Source of the DNA: Sorangium cellulosum So ce56
GTDB taxonomy: Bacteria; Myxococcota_A; Polyangia; Polyangiales; Polyangiaceae
Direction of reading: 5' to 3'
NCBI RefSeq assembly: GCF_000067165.1
Contig: NC_010162.1
Coordinates: forward strand, 7,633,001 to 7,697,000
Length of the DNA stretch: 64,000 bases
The notes under the pieces were generated by a model. The model did not search any database. It was not told the origin of the DNA and saw nothing but the letters and a program-made list of their open reading frames with translations. A program made the position numbers and the translations under genes. The first letter of the stretch is position 1, and each line of letters starts with the position of its first letter. Of the stretch, positions 1-7,870 are shown piece after piece.

Positions 1-1411
1 CCGGCTGCTGAACACCATTGTCCAGGATGCCCATCACGTCCGTGTTTGCGCTGGTATTGCCCTCGAACGCTCGCTTGAACATCTCGCCTGCAAGGGCGGT
101 CTGAGAGCCCGAGGCGCCGCAGTGGTTTGCGCTGTACATCTGAAAGCCCATGCGCTCTGGGACGCCGAGCGCCTTCCACACCGGCTTTGCCGCCCATGCG
201 GAGAGCGCCTCACAGGTCCCGCCCAGGTGGCACCATGAGTTCCTGCCGTTGGCATTCGTGAAGTGCACCAGATGCCGTGGAGCGATGGTCGCCAGGAGCA
301 TATGCGTATCGAAGGGGAGGTTGTACACCTTCGAGGGGTCGCTTCGGAGCCAGCGGGCCGCGCTGGTCACCCAGGGTCCGCAGATACCGTTGTCCTCGAG
401 GTTGTCGATGCTCTGAGGCTTGGCATCCGAGCACTGCCAGACAGAACCACCTTCACCGTGCCTGAACCACTCCGCCTGGCGCAGGTTGGCTACACCACCA
501 CCGCCCGACTCCACGATGACAACCACCGGTGCACGACTGAAGACACCCGCCAGGTAAGCACCCTTTCCACACCCGGAGCACCCCGACACCATCACCTTCG
601 TGGGATCGTGTCCGCTGCCCGGGTTCTGCTCCAGCACGTCCATCACCCGGTCAATCATCCACCCGTTGGCGATGTTGGTGTTGACCTCGGACAGGCCGAA
701 AAGATTTCGTATCTTGCCTTCGAAGCCGCTTCCAAACGACAGCGTTTTATGGCCTGACGGGAAGATCCCACCCGACAACTTGAGGGCGATCACGCTGCCG
801 GATCCGCTGATGCTCGCCGAGAAGGTCTCTGTCTTTCCACCTGCCTTGGCGGTGATTGAGACGGTACCTCCGGATACGGTTCCGGTCACCTCATCCGGCT
901 CGGGGGGGACCGGACCGTAAAGGTACTTGGCCGCCATCGCCAGGATCTCCTTGCGGCGGCACTCCCACTGCTCCTTGGTCGTGACCTTCGTTCCGTTGAA
1001 GAACGTAAACGGATCCGGGAGTTTCCGGTTGACCTCGGTCAGACCGCTCGGCTCGGGCAACGTGGGCAGGACACACGTGAAGTCGCCGCCGCCAGTCCCG
1101 CTGGTCGCGCTGGCCTCGCCAGTCCCGCTGGTCGCGCCAGCCGGGGAGCCGCCCGTGCCGGCTCCGCTCGTCGCAGCAGCGCCGCCGCCCGTACTGGCGC
1201 CTCCGCTGGTCGTGGAAGCACCGCTGGTCGCGGGGCCTGCGCCCGTGGTGACCCCCCCGCTCCCGCTCGGTGTCCCGCCGCCCGAGCCCGAAGCATCTCC
1301 CCCGGCGCCGCCGGATCCTACTTCTGAAGCGCAGCCAGGGAAGTTCAAGAGGGCGAGGACGGGGATCGCGAGAGCGGTTATTTTGCGAGAGGCACGAGAA
1401 CGGACAGACAT
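1..1411 (-). CDS. Glucuronoyl esterase-like (CE15) lipoprotein, C-terminus missing
   Basis: The frame opens at ATG 1411 with SD GGAGG at 1417-1421 and runs off the left edge (470 residues visible). The N-terminus is a signal peptide ending in a weak lipobox (FPGC), then about 75 residues rich in Ser, Gly, Thr and Ala that look like a surface linker. The catalytic domain follows. CE15 enzymes cleave the ester between lignin and glucuronoxylan. Their nucleophile motif GCSRxGK appears here as GCSGCGK (Ser279); candidate partners are Glu301 (VESG) and His430 (ANHCG), with spacing like known members. The Arg that normally follows the catalytic Ser is Gly here. The visible part is near full length, so only a short C-terminus should be missing. 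Probably a secreted or surface plant-biomass esterase; the family call is good, the substrate is inferred. Confidence 0.8.
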   Translation of the reverse strand, partial: MSVRSRASRKITALAIPVLALLNFPGCASEVGSGGAGGDASGSGGGTPSGSGGVTTGAGPATSGASTTSGGASTGGGAAATSGAGTGGSPAGATSGTGEASATSGTGGGDFTCVLPTLPEPSGLTEVNRKLPDPFTFFNGTKVTTKEQWECRRKEILAMAAKYLYGPVPPEPDEVTGTVSGGTVSITAKAGGKTETFSASISGSGSVIALKLSGGIFPSGHKTLSFGSGFEGKIRNLFGLSEVNTNIANGWMIDRVMDVLEQNPGSGHDPTKVMVSGCSGCGKGAYLAGVFSRAPVVVIVESGGGGVANLRQAEWFRHGEGGSVWQCSDAKPQSIDNLEDNGICGPWVTSAARWLRSDPSKVYNLPFDTHMLLATIAPRHLVHFTNANGRNSWCHLGGTCEALSAWAAKPVWKALGVPERMGFQMYSANHCGASGSQTALAGEMFKRAFEGNTSANTDVMGILDNGVQQP

Positions 1412-2207
1412 GAAGGCCTCCATGTTTCGAGTGCAGTGGCGGAATGCGACACGCGGTCCCTGACACGCAGTACGTGACACGCGGGCAAACCGCCGTATCT
1501 ATAGCAGACGACAGGGAAGTTTTTTTGCGTTTTTCGCGTTGGTGACGATGCTTTCGTAACGTGTGCGAATTTGCGCGCTGACTATGCCAATGGCACGTGA
1601 ACGAGAGGTTCCAGGGCGCGGCGCGAGTCGTTCGCCGTTTCGCCGTCAAGCCGAGGACCCGGACGACGCCTCCGGTCCAGCCGGGTCCGGAGGGAAGAGC
1701 CTCGGAGCCGGTGGTCTCGGGGCTGTCGCTCGGACCGCACGCGACGAACAGGGGAGGAGGGCGGTTAGCGGGAGAGGTTGGGAGAAGGCTGGCCGGAACG
1801 ACATCACCAGATGCCCATTCCCAGCGGAGGGCAGTTCGATCACGCTTATCGCTGGGAATCGTACGACCGAAGCGGGCAGCGTTTGGTCGGAATGCAAATA
1901 TTCAACAAGTTTGTAGTCGATGTGATCCGGATCGTCTCCGGGAACACCTCGCGAAAGCGCGCACCTGCGGGTGCTCCGAGGAAGCGACACTCGTTGGCGA
2001 GACTTTTCTCGTCGCGTCGCGTTGACGCAGAGTCTGGTCGTCTGCTCGTCGTCGGAGGACGAACCGGGCTCCGGCGGCGATGTGCCGGCGGAGGCGCGGG
2101 CGCAACGGCGCCGGACGGCCCTTCTTCCGCCGCCAGGCGGCCTGCGCGCTCGCCCTTGCCCCGCGCGAGCTTGCCGTTTCGCCGCCGCGCCCCAGGAGGA
2201 TCCCATC
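1412..2207. other. Intergenic region between divergent genes
   Basis: About 800 bases with no convincing gene on either strand. It holds the upstream regions of the esterase (leftward) and the Ere-like gene (rightward). On the minus strand a TATAGAT box (1497-1503), about 86 nt before the esterase start, could be a -10 element, but I see no good -35. The stretch 1500-1570 is clearly more AT-rich than its surroundings, as expected near promoters. Nothing else is recognisable. Confidence 0.5.
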
Positions 2208-3551
2208 ATGGCTCGACTGCGACGCATCATCGAGCCGCGGACGCGCGCGACGCCCGACCTCGTGGCCGCGCTCCGCGCGCTGGCTCGGCCGCTGCGCTCC
2301 TCGGCCGATCTCGACCCGTTGATCGAGCGCATCGGCGGCGCGCGCTGCGCGCTCCTGGGCGAGGCGACGCACGGGACGCGCGAGTTCTACACGTGGCGGG
2401 CAGCGCTCTCCAGGCGGCTGATCGTCGAAGCGGGGGCCTCCTTCATCGCGGTCGAGGGCGACTGGCCCGATTGCTACCGCGTCAACCGCTATGTGAAGGG
2501 CTACGCGGACGCGGGGAGCAGCGCCCGCGCGGTGCTGCGCGCCTTCGATCGCTGGCCGACCTGGATGTGGGCCAACGAGGAGGTCGCCGACCTTGTCGAG
2601 TGGCTGCGCAGGCACAACGAGGGTCGGCCCGAGGAGCAGCGGGTCGGCTTCTACGGGCTCGACGTCTACAGCCTCTGGGACTCGCTCCGCGAGGTCATGC
2701 GCTACCTGGAGGGGGCCGCCCCCGACGCGCTGCCGGCCGCGCGGCGCGCGCTGCGCTGCTTCGAGCCGTATGCCGACGACGCCCAGGAGTACGCCCGGGC
2801 GACGGTGCTCGTGCCGGAGTCGTGCCAGGCGGAGGCCGTCAAGCTGCTCGCCGAGGTGCGCAAGAGAGCGCCGGAGTTCGGCGCCGACGGGCGCGACGGG
2901 CACTTCGTCGCCGAGCAGAACGCGCTCGTGGTCAAGAACGCAGAGGCCTACTACCGGGCGATGGTGCGCAGCGACACGGCGTCGTGGAACGTCCGCGATG
3001 GGCACATGGCCGATACGCTCGATCGGCTGATCGAGCAGCACGGCCCGCGCGGCCGCGCGATCGTCTGGGCGCACAACACGCACATCGGCGACGCGCGCTT
3101 CACCGACATGGCGGAGCGGGGCGAGGTGAGCCTCGGCCAGCTCGCCCGCGAGCGCCACGGAGAGGAGCGCGTCGCGCTGGTCGCCTTCGGCGCCCACCGC
3201 GGCACCGTGATCGCCGCCCGGGCGTGGGACGCGCCGATGGAGGTGATGCGCTTGCCGGTCGGGCGGCCCGAGAGCTGGGAGGACCTGCTGCACGAGGCGG
3301 GCGGCCGGGATCAGCTGCTGATCTTCGAGCCAGGGCGGCTGCCGGAGGAGTCGCTGGCCTGGCGCGGCCACCGCGCCGTCGGCGTCGTCTACCACCCCGA
3401 GTACGACGGGTACGGGAACTACGTGCCGACGGTGCTGCCGCGCCGCTACGACGCGCTCCTCTTCGTCGACGAGTCACAGGCCGTCCGGCCGCTGCACCTC
3501 GCGCCGCGGGCCGAGAAGGAGCCGCCGGAGACCTACCCCTCCGGCGTGTGA
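2208..3551 (+). CDS. Erythromycin esterase-like protein
   Basis: A 447-residue protein; ATG 2208 is chosen because AGGAGG lies at 2194-2199. The frame is open further upstream, but the family similarity begins here. Family motifs occur in order: GEATHG (Glu52, His55, the catalytic-type His of EreA/EreB/EreC), VEGDWPD (Glu83), WMWANEE, YGLDVYSLW, WAHNTHIGD, GTVIAARAWD and a C-terminal HPEYDGYGNYVP. Ere enzymes hydrolyse the macrolactone ring of 14-membered macrolides. Chromosomal homologues are widespread and many have no proven drug-resistance role, so the substrate here is open (self-protection, scavenging or another ester). No signal peptide, so cytosolic. The PEBP gene follows 51 nt later on the same strand and is probably co-transcribed. 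Confidence 0.85.
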   Translation: MARLRRIIEPRTRATPDLVAALRALARPLRSSADLDPLIERIGGARCALLGEATHGTREFYTWRAALSRRLIVEAGASFIAVEGDWPDCYRVNRYVKGYADAGSSARAVLRAFDRWPTWMWANEEVADLVEWLRRHNEGRPEEQRVGFYGLDVYSLWDSLREVMRYLEGAAPDALPAARRALRCFEPYADDAQEYARATVLVPESCQAEAVKLLAEVRKRAPEFGADGRDGHFVAEQNALVVKNAEAYYRAMVRSDTASWNVRDGHMADTLDRLIEQHGPRGRAIVWAHNTHIGDARFTDMAERGEVSLGQLARERHGEERVALVAFGAHRGTVIAARAWDAPMEVMRLPVGRPESWEDLLHEAGGRDQLLIFEPGRLPEESLAWRGHRAVGVVYHPEYDGYGNYVPTVLPRRYDALLFVDESQAVRPLHLAPRAEKEPPETYPSGV

Positions 3552-3602
3552 CGCCGGCTGCATCGCGCGCGCAGAGCGAAGCGCGCTGGGCGAGGTGAAC
3601 CG

Positions 3603-4082
3603 ATGCTCTCGTTACAATCTCCCGATTTCCACCATGGCGACGTGATCCCGATCGTGCACACCTGCGAGGGGAAGGACGCGTCGCCCGCGCTCTCCTGGTC
3701 GGGTATCCCCGGCGGCACGAGGAGCCTTGCGCTCATCGTCGACGACCCGGACGCGCCCGATCCACGCGCCCCCAAGACGACGTGGGTCCACTGGGTGCTC
3801 TACAACATCCCGCCCGACGCCGGCGGCCTGCCCGAGGGCGCGCACAAGGCCGATCTGCCGACAGGCACGCTCGAGGGAAGGAACGACTGGAAGCGCGCCG
3901 GCTACGGCGGCCCGTGCCCGCCGATCGGCAAGCACCGTTACTTCTTCAAGCTGTATGCGCTCGACACGGTGCTGCCCCCGCGAGGCGGGCTCACGAAGGT
4001 GGAGCTCGAGAAGGCGATGGAAGGACACGTCCTCGCGCGTGTCGAGCTCGTCGGGACGTACCAGAAGAGGGGCGGCTCGTAG
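3603..4082 (+). CDS. YbhB/YbcL-type Raf kinase inhibitor-like (PEBP) protein
   Basis: A 159-residue protein of the normal length for bacterial YbhB/YbcL proteins. Diagnostic ligand-pocket motifs are present: DDPDAP near residue 43, HWVLYNIP near 61, and YGGPCPP followed by HRYFFKLYALD near 100-117. These form the anion-binding site of the phosphatidylethanolamine-binding fold. No signal peptide is seen, so cytosolic (the E. coli homologues split between cytosol, YbhB, and periplasm, YbcL). Their physiological role is poorly defined. It lies 51 nt after the Ere-like gene and likely shares its transcript. Function beyond the fold cannot be read from the sequence. Confidence 0.85.
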   Translation: MLSLQSPDFHHGDVIPIVHTCEGKDASPALSWSGIPGGTRSLALIVDDPDAPDPRAPKTTWVHWVLYNIPPDAGGLPEGAHKADLPTGTLEGRNDWKRAGYGGPCPPIGKHRYFFKLYALDTVLPPRGGLTKVELEKAMEGHVLARVELVGTYQKRGGS

Positions 4083-4247
4083 AGCCGAGCGCCGCCGGCC
4101 CTGCTCGCGTTCGCCTTCGTGCGCCACGGGCTCATCCGCGTCGTTCGGCTCGCAGCGGCGTACCTCCGTACGCCTCGCTCGCCTGCCCGGCGGATGAGCC
4201 CGTATCACGAATCTACACCTCGCCATGAACGCGCCTTCGGCGCGCGC

Positions 4248-4544
4248 TCATTCGCATTTACAGACCGGGCGACCGCCATCGTCACAGTGACACTGACACA
4301 CTCCATCAGGACACGTGACGACCTTATCGCCCTTCGGGCAGGTGGCGACGCACGAGGCGACCGAGTCCCCCTCGACGCCCGCCATCTCGGCCTCGCTGGC
4401 CTGCGAAGGATCAGGCTCATTGGCCTCGACCAACGCCCCCGCTCTGCCGTCCACCGCCTCCGCGGCCGCGCTCCTCCAGAGCGCCGTGGAGGCGGGCAGC
4501 ATCGACAACACGAACACCGATAACAGCGTACCGCGCATCTTCAC
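4248..4544 (-). CDS. Small secreted protein with eight cysteines
   Basis: A 98-residue protein starting at ATG 4544 behind a strong SD (AGGAGG, about 6 nt upstream), which makes this small gene credible. The N-terminal 30 residues are a signal peptide (MKMRGTLLSVFVLSML...). An acidic linker follows, then a C-terminal knot-like module with eight cysteines in the pattern C-x3-C-x8-C-x4-C-x-C-x-C-x7-C-x-C, ending at the stop. I do not recognise a family. The even number and tight spacing suggest disulfides or metal binding in the envelope or outside the cell. It is transcribed away from the 5108-7524 cluster, so a link to that cluster is only positional. Confidence 0.7.
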   Translation of the reverse strand: MKMRGTLLSVFVLSMLPASTALWRSAAAEAVDGRAGALVEANEPDPSQASEAEMAGVEGDSVASCVATCPKGDKVVTCPDGVCQCHCDDGGRPVCKCE

Positions 4545-5107
4545 TCCTCCTGGTCAGCGATGCTTCCATGACTGGGCATCCTTGATGGACAGGGGCCGAG
4601 GCACGCGGCGTGCCGAATGGCGCGGCCGGCGGCCGAGCTCGCGGCGCCGCGGCAGGTACGGGAGCGCTGCCCCGCGTGTGTCCGCGATGTTCGCACGCCG
4701 CAGCCAGCCCGGCTGCGCGGGTTGAGCTCGCCTGTCCTGCCGTATCCTCACCACGAGCGGGGAGATCGTTGTTTCGAACGCGACAATCCGAGCAAAGGGT
4801 TGCGCGCGATGGTTTGCTCGAACACGCAAGCCGGCCGCGGCTGAATACGGCCGCCGAGCGGCCGCGGCCTCACGTTGGCGCGGCGAGAGGGCGCGGCGCG
4901 CGCTGGCCCAGCGGAGAACGCGGCTGGCACGACGGGTGCTCTTTGGCCATGCAGCACACAGGGGCACATGACCCGCGAGCTGGCTTGATGCTCCGAGCCC
5001 GGTGGAGCTGCTCGAACGCAGGGGCTCCGCGCGGTCGGCAAACGCAGCTGGCATGTCTGGCCTCTCTGACCATCAACCATCACGAGATCGAACGAAAGAG
5101 GAAGAAC
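4545..5107. other. Intergenic region between divergent small secreted-protein genes
   Basis: About 560 bases. It holds the upstream regions of the cysteine-rich gene (leftward) and the Gly/Ala-rich secreted-protein gene (rightward). Short open frames here show no consistent SD or protein-like composition. No terminator, tRNA or repeat is seen. Confidence 0.4.
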
Positions 5108-5509
5108 ATGACACGAAAGATCATCACCGCGGTCGCTGGGTTGTCGTTGTTCGTCGGTGTGGCGATGGCGCAGGCGGCGACGCCCGCCACCTCGAGCCTG
5201 AAGGGTCGCTCAGTCCTCAACGCCGAGGCGAGCGCCGGGATCCCCGAGAAGGTGGCGTACTACTCCGGGTACCCTGGGGCCAACGTGGCCACCTCGACGA
5301 ACATCGGCATCGCGGGCATCGCGATCGGGACCTCGGGGTCCGTCGCCCAGTCGTCGGTCGCCCAGGCCGGCGGGATCGGCAACATCGGTGTCGCGACGGC
5401 GAACGCAGGGGGCTTCCACGGCCGCGGCTACGGCCACGGAGGCTGGAGGAGGATCGCGCTGAACGACGCGCCGGCGTCCGGTCAAGCCGACATCCTCTTC
5501 GACAACTAG
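5108..5509 (+). CDS. Small secreted Gly/Ala-rich protein; possible peptide precursor
   Basis: A 133-residue product from ATG 5108, preceded by AAGAGGAAG. Residues 1-23 are a clear signal peptide ending AMAQA. The central part, about residues 59-101, is an uninterrupted uncharged stretch rich in Gly, Ala, Ile, Val, Ser and Thr (for example NIGIAGIAIG and GGIGNIGVATANAGG), followed by a His/Gly/Arg segment and a polar tail. No cysteine is present. I recognise no family. Downstream, after a strong hairpin, lie the DUF5819 and HTTM genes. In the Bacillus sdp operon the same kinds of membrane proteins (SdpA, SdpB) mature a secreted precursor, SdpC, whose toxin is an internal hydrophobic segment of 42 residues. 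By analogy this protein may be the precursor of an exported peptide; that is inference from context. Confidence 0.7.
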   Translation: MTRKIITAVAGLSLFVGVAMAQAATPATSSLKGRSVLNAEASAGIPEKVAYYSGYPGANVATSTNIGIAGIAIGTSGSVAQSSVAQAGGIGNIGVATANAGGFHGRGYGHGGWRRIALNDAPASGQADILFDN

Positions 5510-5522
5510 CGCTCCGCCCGCC

Positions 5523-5552
5523 AGAGGTCCGGCCAGGGATGGCCGGACCTCT
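5523..5552 (+). terminator. Strong hairpin after the small secreted-protein gene
   Basis: A perfect 13-bp inverted repeat (5523-5535 and 5540-5552) with a GGGA loop, 14 nt after the stop codon. No T-tract follows, which is common in high-GC genomes. It may end or attenuate transcription between the small gene and the DUF5819/HTTM pair, giving more precursor than membrane proteins. Confidence 0.6.
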
Positions 5553-5732
5553 GCGCCGCTTCGCCGCGGCCTCGCGCGGGCGGACCTGGCTGGTTTCCTC
5601 GGGGCTCCGCCCCGCTCCGCACTCCGGCGGCCACAAGCGGCCCCGGCCGGCCCGCTGGGGCCGGAGCCTCCACGGGCCGCGCGCGGCGCTCCGGCGGCGC
5701 GCGGCCTCCTCTCCGATGACCCCGAACCCGGG

Positions 5733-6533
5733 ATGGACGAAACCATGCGCCGTTTACTCCGTGTGCTCTCGACGTCCGCGCCCGCGCTGCTCGCCGCGGC
5801 GCTCTGCTTTCATTTCGCGATGACGCTGGCCTACCTGACGCCGCAGAACCCGCTCCAGCTCCGCTTCGCGCGGCTCATCAGCGGGTACATGAACCCGTTC
5901 TTCGAGCAGAACTGGCACCTCTTCGCCCCGGATCCCATCACCGACACGCGCCTCGTGATGGTCGCCTGCCGCCTGAACGAGCCGGACGGGAGCACGACCG
6001 AGACCGGGTGGACCGATATCACGACCCCCTACTGGGAATCCCACCTGGAGAACCGGCTCGGTCCCGCGACGCGCCTCGGACGATCGGTGACGGGCGCGGC
6101 GCGCATGATCTACACCGTCGATCCGACGTCGCTGCAGATGGCGAAGAAGCTCGATCAGCAGCGCGCGCGCGCGCAGGCGGGCGGAGGCGGCGCCGAGGCG
6201 CCCGATGCGCAGGTGGCCGAGAGGCTCAGGGACGAGGTGAAGAAGGAGCAGGACGCCGGCGTTCAGCTCGGCAAGAGCGTCCTGGAGCGGGCCGGCTCCG
6301 CGCACTGCGACAGCCTGTACGGGCGGAGCCGCACCGCCGCGGTGCGGCTCCGCCTGGCGGTGCTGAAATTCCCGCGCTTCTCCCGGCGCGACCTGCCCGA
6401 CTCGAAGGGTGAATTGACGTACTATGATTTCGACTGGGCTCCCTATCGACCGGTGGCGCCGCTGGACGCGACGACCGAGGACAGACGAAAGACGCCCGTG
6501 GCCCTCCAGGCGGCGGCCGCGGAGGAGAGGTGA
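5733..6533 (+). CDS. DUF5819-like membrane protein (SdpA-like)
   Basis: A 266-residue protein. One N-terminal membrane segment (about residues 14-36) is followed by the motif FFEQNWHLFAPDP (near 55-67), then DTRLVMVACR and WTDITTPYW. This NWxLFAPxP pattern typifies DUF5819 and resembles the SdpA family. Residues about 145-170 are a charged low-complexity linker. The start could be ATG 5733 or ATG 5745; neither has a clear SD. It is followed 4 nt later by the HTTM gene, so the two form an operon and probably a complex. In the sdp system SdpA and SdpB together convert pro-SdpC into active toxin; the exact reaction is not settled. The family call is fair, the function by analogy only. Confidence 0.7.
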   Translation: MDETMRRLLRVLSTSAPALLAAALCFHFAMTLAYLTPQNPLQLRFARLISGYMNPFFEQNWHLFAPDPITDTRLVMVACRLNEPDGSTTETGWTDITTPYWESHLENRLGPATRLGRSVTGAARMIYTVDPTSLQMAKKLDQQRARAQAGGGGAEAPDAQVAERLRDEVKKEQDAGVQLGKSVLERAGSAHCDSLYGRSRTAAVRLRLAVLKFPRFSRRDLPDSKGELTYYDFDWAPYRPVAPLDATTEDRRKTPVALQAAAAEER

Positions 6534-6537
6534 CGCC

Positions 6538-7524
6538 ATGCTGAGCAAGCTGAACACACGCTGGCACCGCATCGTGGAGCTCGCGAGCCGCGAGCGCTGC
6601 CTGATCGGGGCCAGCCTCTTCCGGATCGTCGCCGGACTGACCATCCTCCACCTCTACCTGGCCAACTACTTCCAGCGCCATTACCTCTACGGCCCCGAGG
6701 GGGTGTGGCCCTTCGCGCGGTCGCTCGAGGAGGCCCACAGAACCGGCGCGTTCTCGATTTACCTGCTCAGCAGGTCGCCGCTCTACTTCGAGGTCGTCTT
6801 CCACCTCGCCCTGCTGTTCACGGCGCTGTGGGTGATCGGCTTCCGCACGCGGCTCATGTCGCTGCTCACCTATGTCGGGCTCTGGTCGTTGCATCAGCGG
6901 AACCCCGTCCTGCTCGACGGCGGCGACAACCTCGTCCGGCTCGCGCTGCTGTACGGCATCTTCGCCGAGCTCGGCGCGTACTTCTCGCTCGACGCCGACC
7001 GCCTCCGCGCGCAGCGGGAGCGCGGCGGGGAGCTCCAGCGGATCAAGGGGATGCTCCACAACGCGGCGATCCTCGCCTGCGCCGTCCAGGTGTGCCTGGT
7101 CTACGGGGTCGCGGGGCTCTACAAGGTGCAGGGGGAGCTGTGGCAGAACGGGACGGCCCTTTATTACATCACCCGCGTCGGCGAGTTCACGTGGCCCGGC
7201 CACAGCGACAGCCTCTCCCGCAGTGTGGCGGTGGTGACGGCGCTGACCTACGCGACCGTCGGGTTCCAGCTCAGCTTCCCGTTCCTGTTCGCCCTGAACC
7301 GGCACACACGCAGGCTCTCGCTCGCCGCGGCGTTCCTGTTCCACGCCGGCATTGCCGTCATGATGGGGCTCGGCACGTTCGCTGTATTCATGATCAGCGT
7401 CGAGCTGGCGCTCATCGCGGACGCGGAATACCGGTCGATCGGCGCGTTCGCGAGGCGGCTCGTGTCCTTCGAGGCGCCCTCGCTCCGCCGCCTCCTGCCC
7501 GCGCGCCGGATCCAGACGAAGTAG
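6538..7524 (+). CDS. HTTM-domain membrane protein (SdpB-like)
   Basis: A 328-residue polytopic membrane protein starting at ATG 6538, with GGAGGAGAGG just upstream overlapping the end of the DUF5819 gene. HTTM (horizontally transferred transmembrane) proteins share a membrane domain with vitamin K-dependent gamma-carboxylase, and SdpB belongs here. Visible hallmarks are the N-terminal LASxxRIVAGLTILHLY helix, the region RNPVLLDGGDNLVRL, the GAYFSLDADR segment between helices, and the AGLYKVQG motif after the next helix. Six to seven membrane segments are likely. Coupling to the DUF5819 gene (4-nt gap) matches SdpAB-like pairs. Without the carboxylase C-terminal domain, carboxylation activity is unlikely. 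Confidence 0.8.
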   Translation: MLSKLNTRWHRIVELASRERCLIGASLFRIVAGLTILHLYLANYFQRHYLYGPEGVWPFARSLEEAHRTGAFSIYLLSRSPLYFEVVFHLALLFTALWVIGFRTRLMSLLTYVGLWSLHQRNPVLLDGGDNLVRLALLYGIFAELGAYFSLDADRLRAQRERGGELQRIKGMLHNAAILACAVQVCLVYGVAGLYKVQGELWQNGTALYYITRVGEFTWPGHSDSLSRSVAVVTALTYATVGFQLSFPFLFALNRHTRRLSLAAAFLFHAGIAVMMGLGTFAVFMISVELALIADAEYRSIGAFARRLVSFEAPSLRRLLPARRIQTK

Positions 7525-7535
7525 CGCGGCGCGGC

Positions 7536-7557
7536 GCGGGCGCGCTCGAGCGCCCGC
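7536..7557 (+). terminator. Hairpin after the HTTM gene
   Basis: An 8-bp GC-only stem (7536-7543 with 7550-7557) and a 6-nt loop, 11 nt after the HTTM stop. There is no T-tract. It likely marks the end of the DUF5819-HTTM operon. Confidence 0.5.
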
Positions 7558-7870
7558 CCGATCTCCCCTCGGCCTCCCAGCGATCCCCGCCCATCCTCAC
7601 CAGCCTTCCGCCACGCGGATAGCGGCCCATCACGTGCGGCCCGGGCGCCGCCGAGCGCGCCCCTGCTCGGGCGGCATGCGGCGCGCCTGGCACGGAGGTT
7701 GATACCGCCGCTCCCCATGGATGCCGAAACCCTCTCTCGGCCGTGTCCCGCCACCGGGCCGCACGTCGCGCCTGGCCGCCTCGTCCTGCCGCCGCCCGAT
7801 CGCTCGCTGCCCGGACGAGGCGGGCAGCGCGCCCTTCGCGCCCGGATCCACGAAGCGCGCGGGAGGCGCC
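7558..7870. other. Intergenic region before the P1 peptidase
   Basis: About 310 bases. The peptidase frame stays open back to an ATG at 7721, but the 50 extra residues are Pro/Arg/Ser-rich and unlike the family, so I treat them as untranslated. No other feature is visible. Confidence 0.4.

Noticed and set aside
1778..3598. Open frame overlapping the Ere-like gene in another frame
   Set aside because: Arg/Ala/Gly-rich shadow; the Ere frame has family motifs throughout and an SD.
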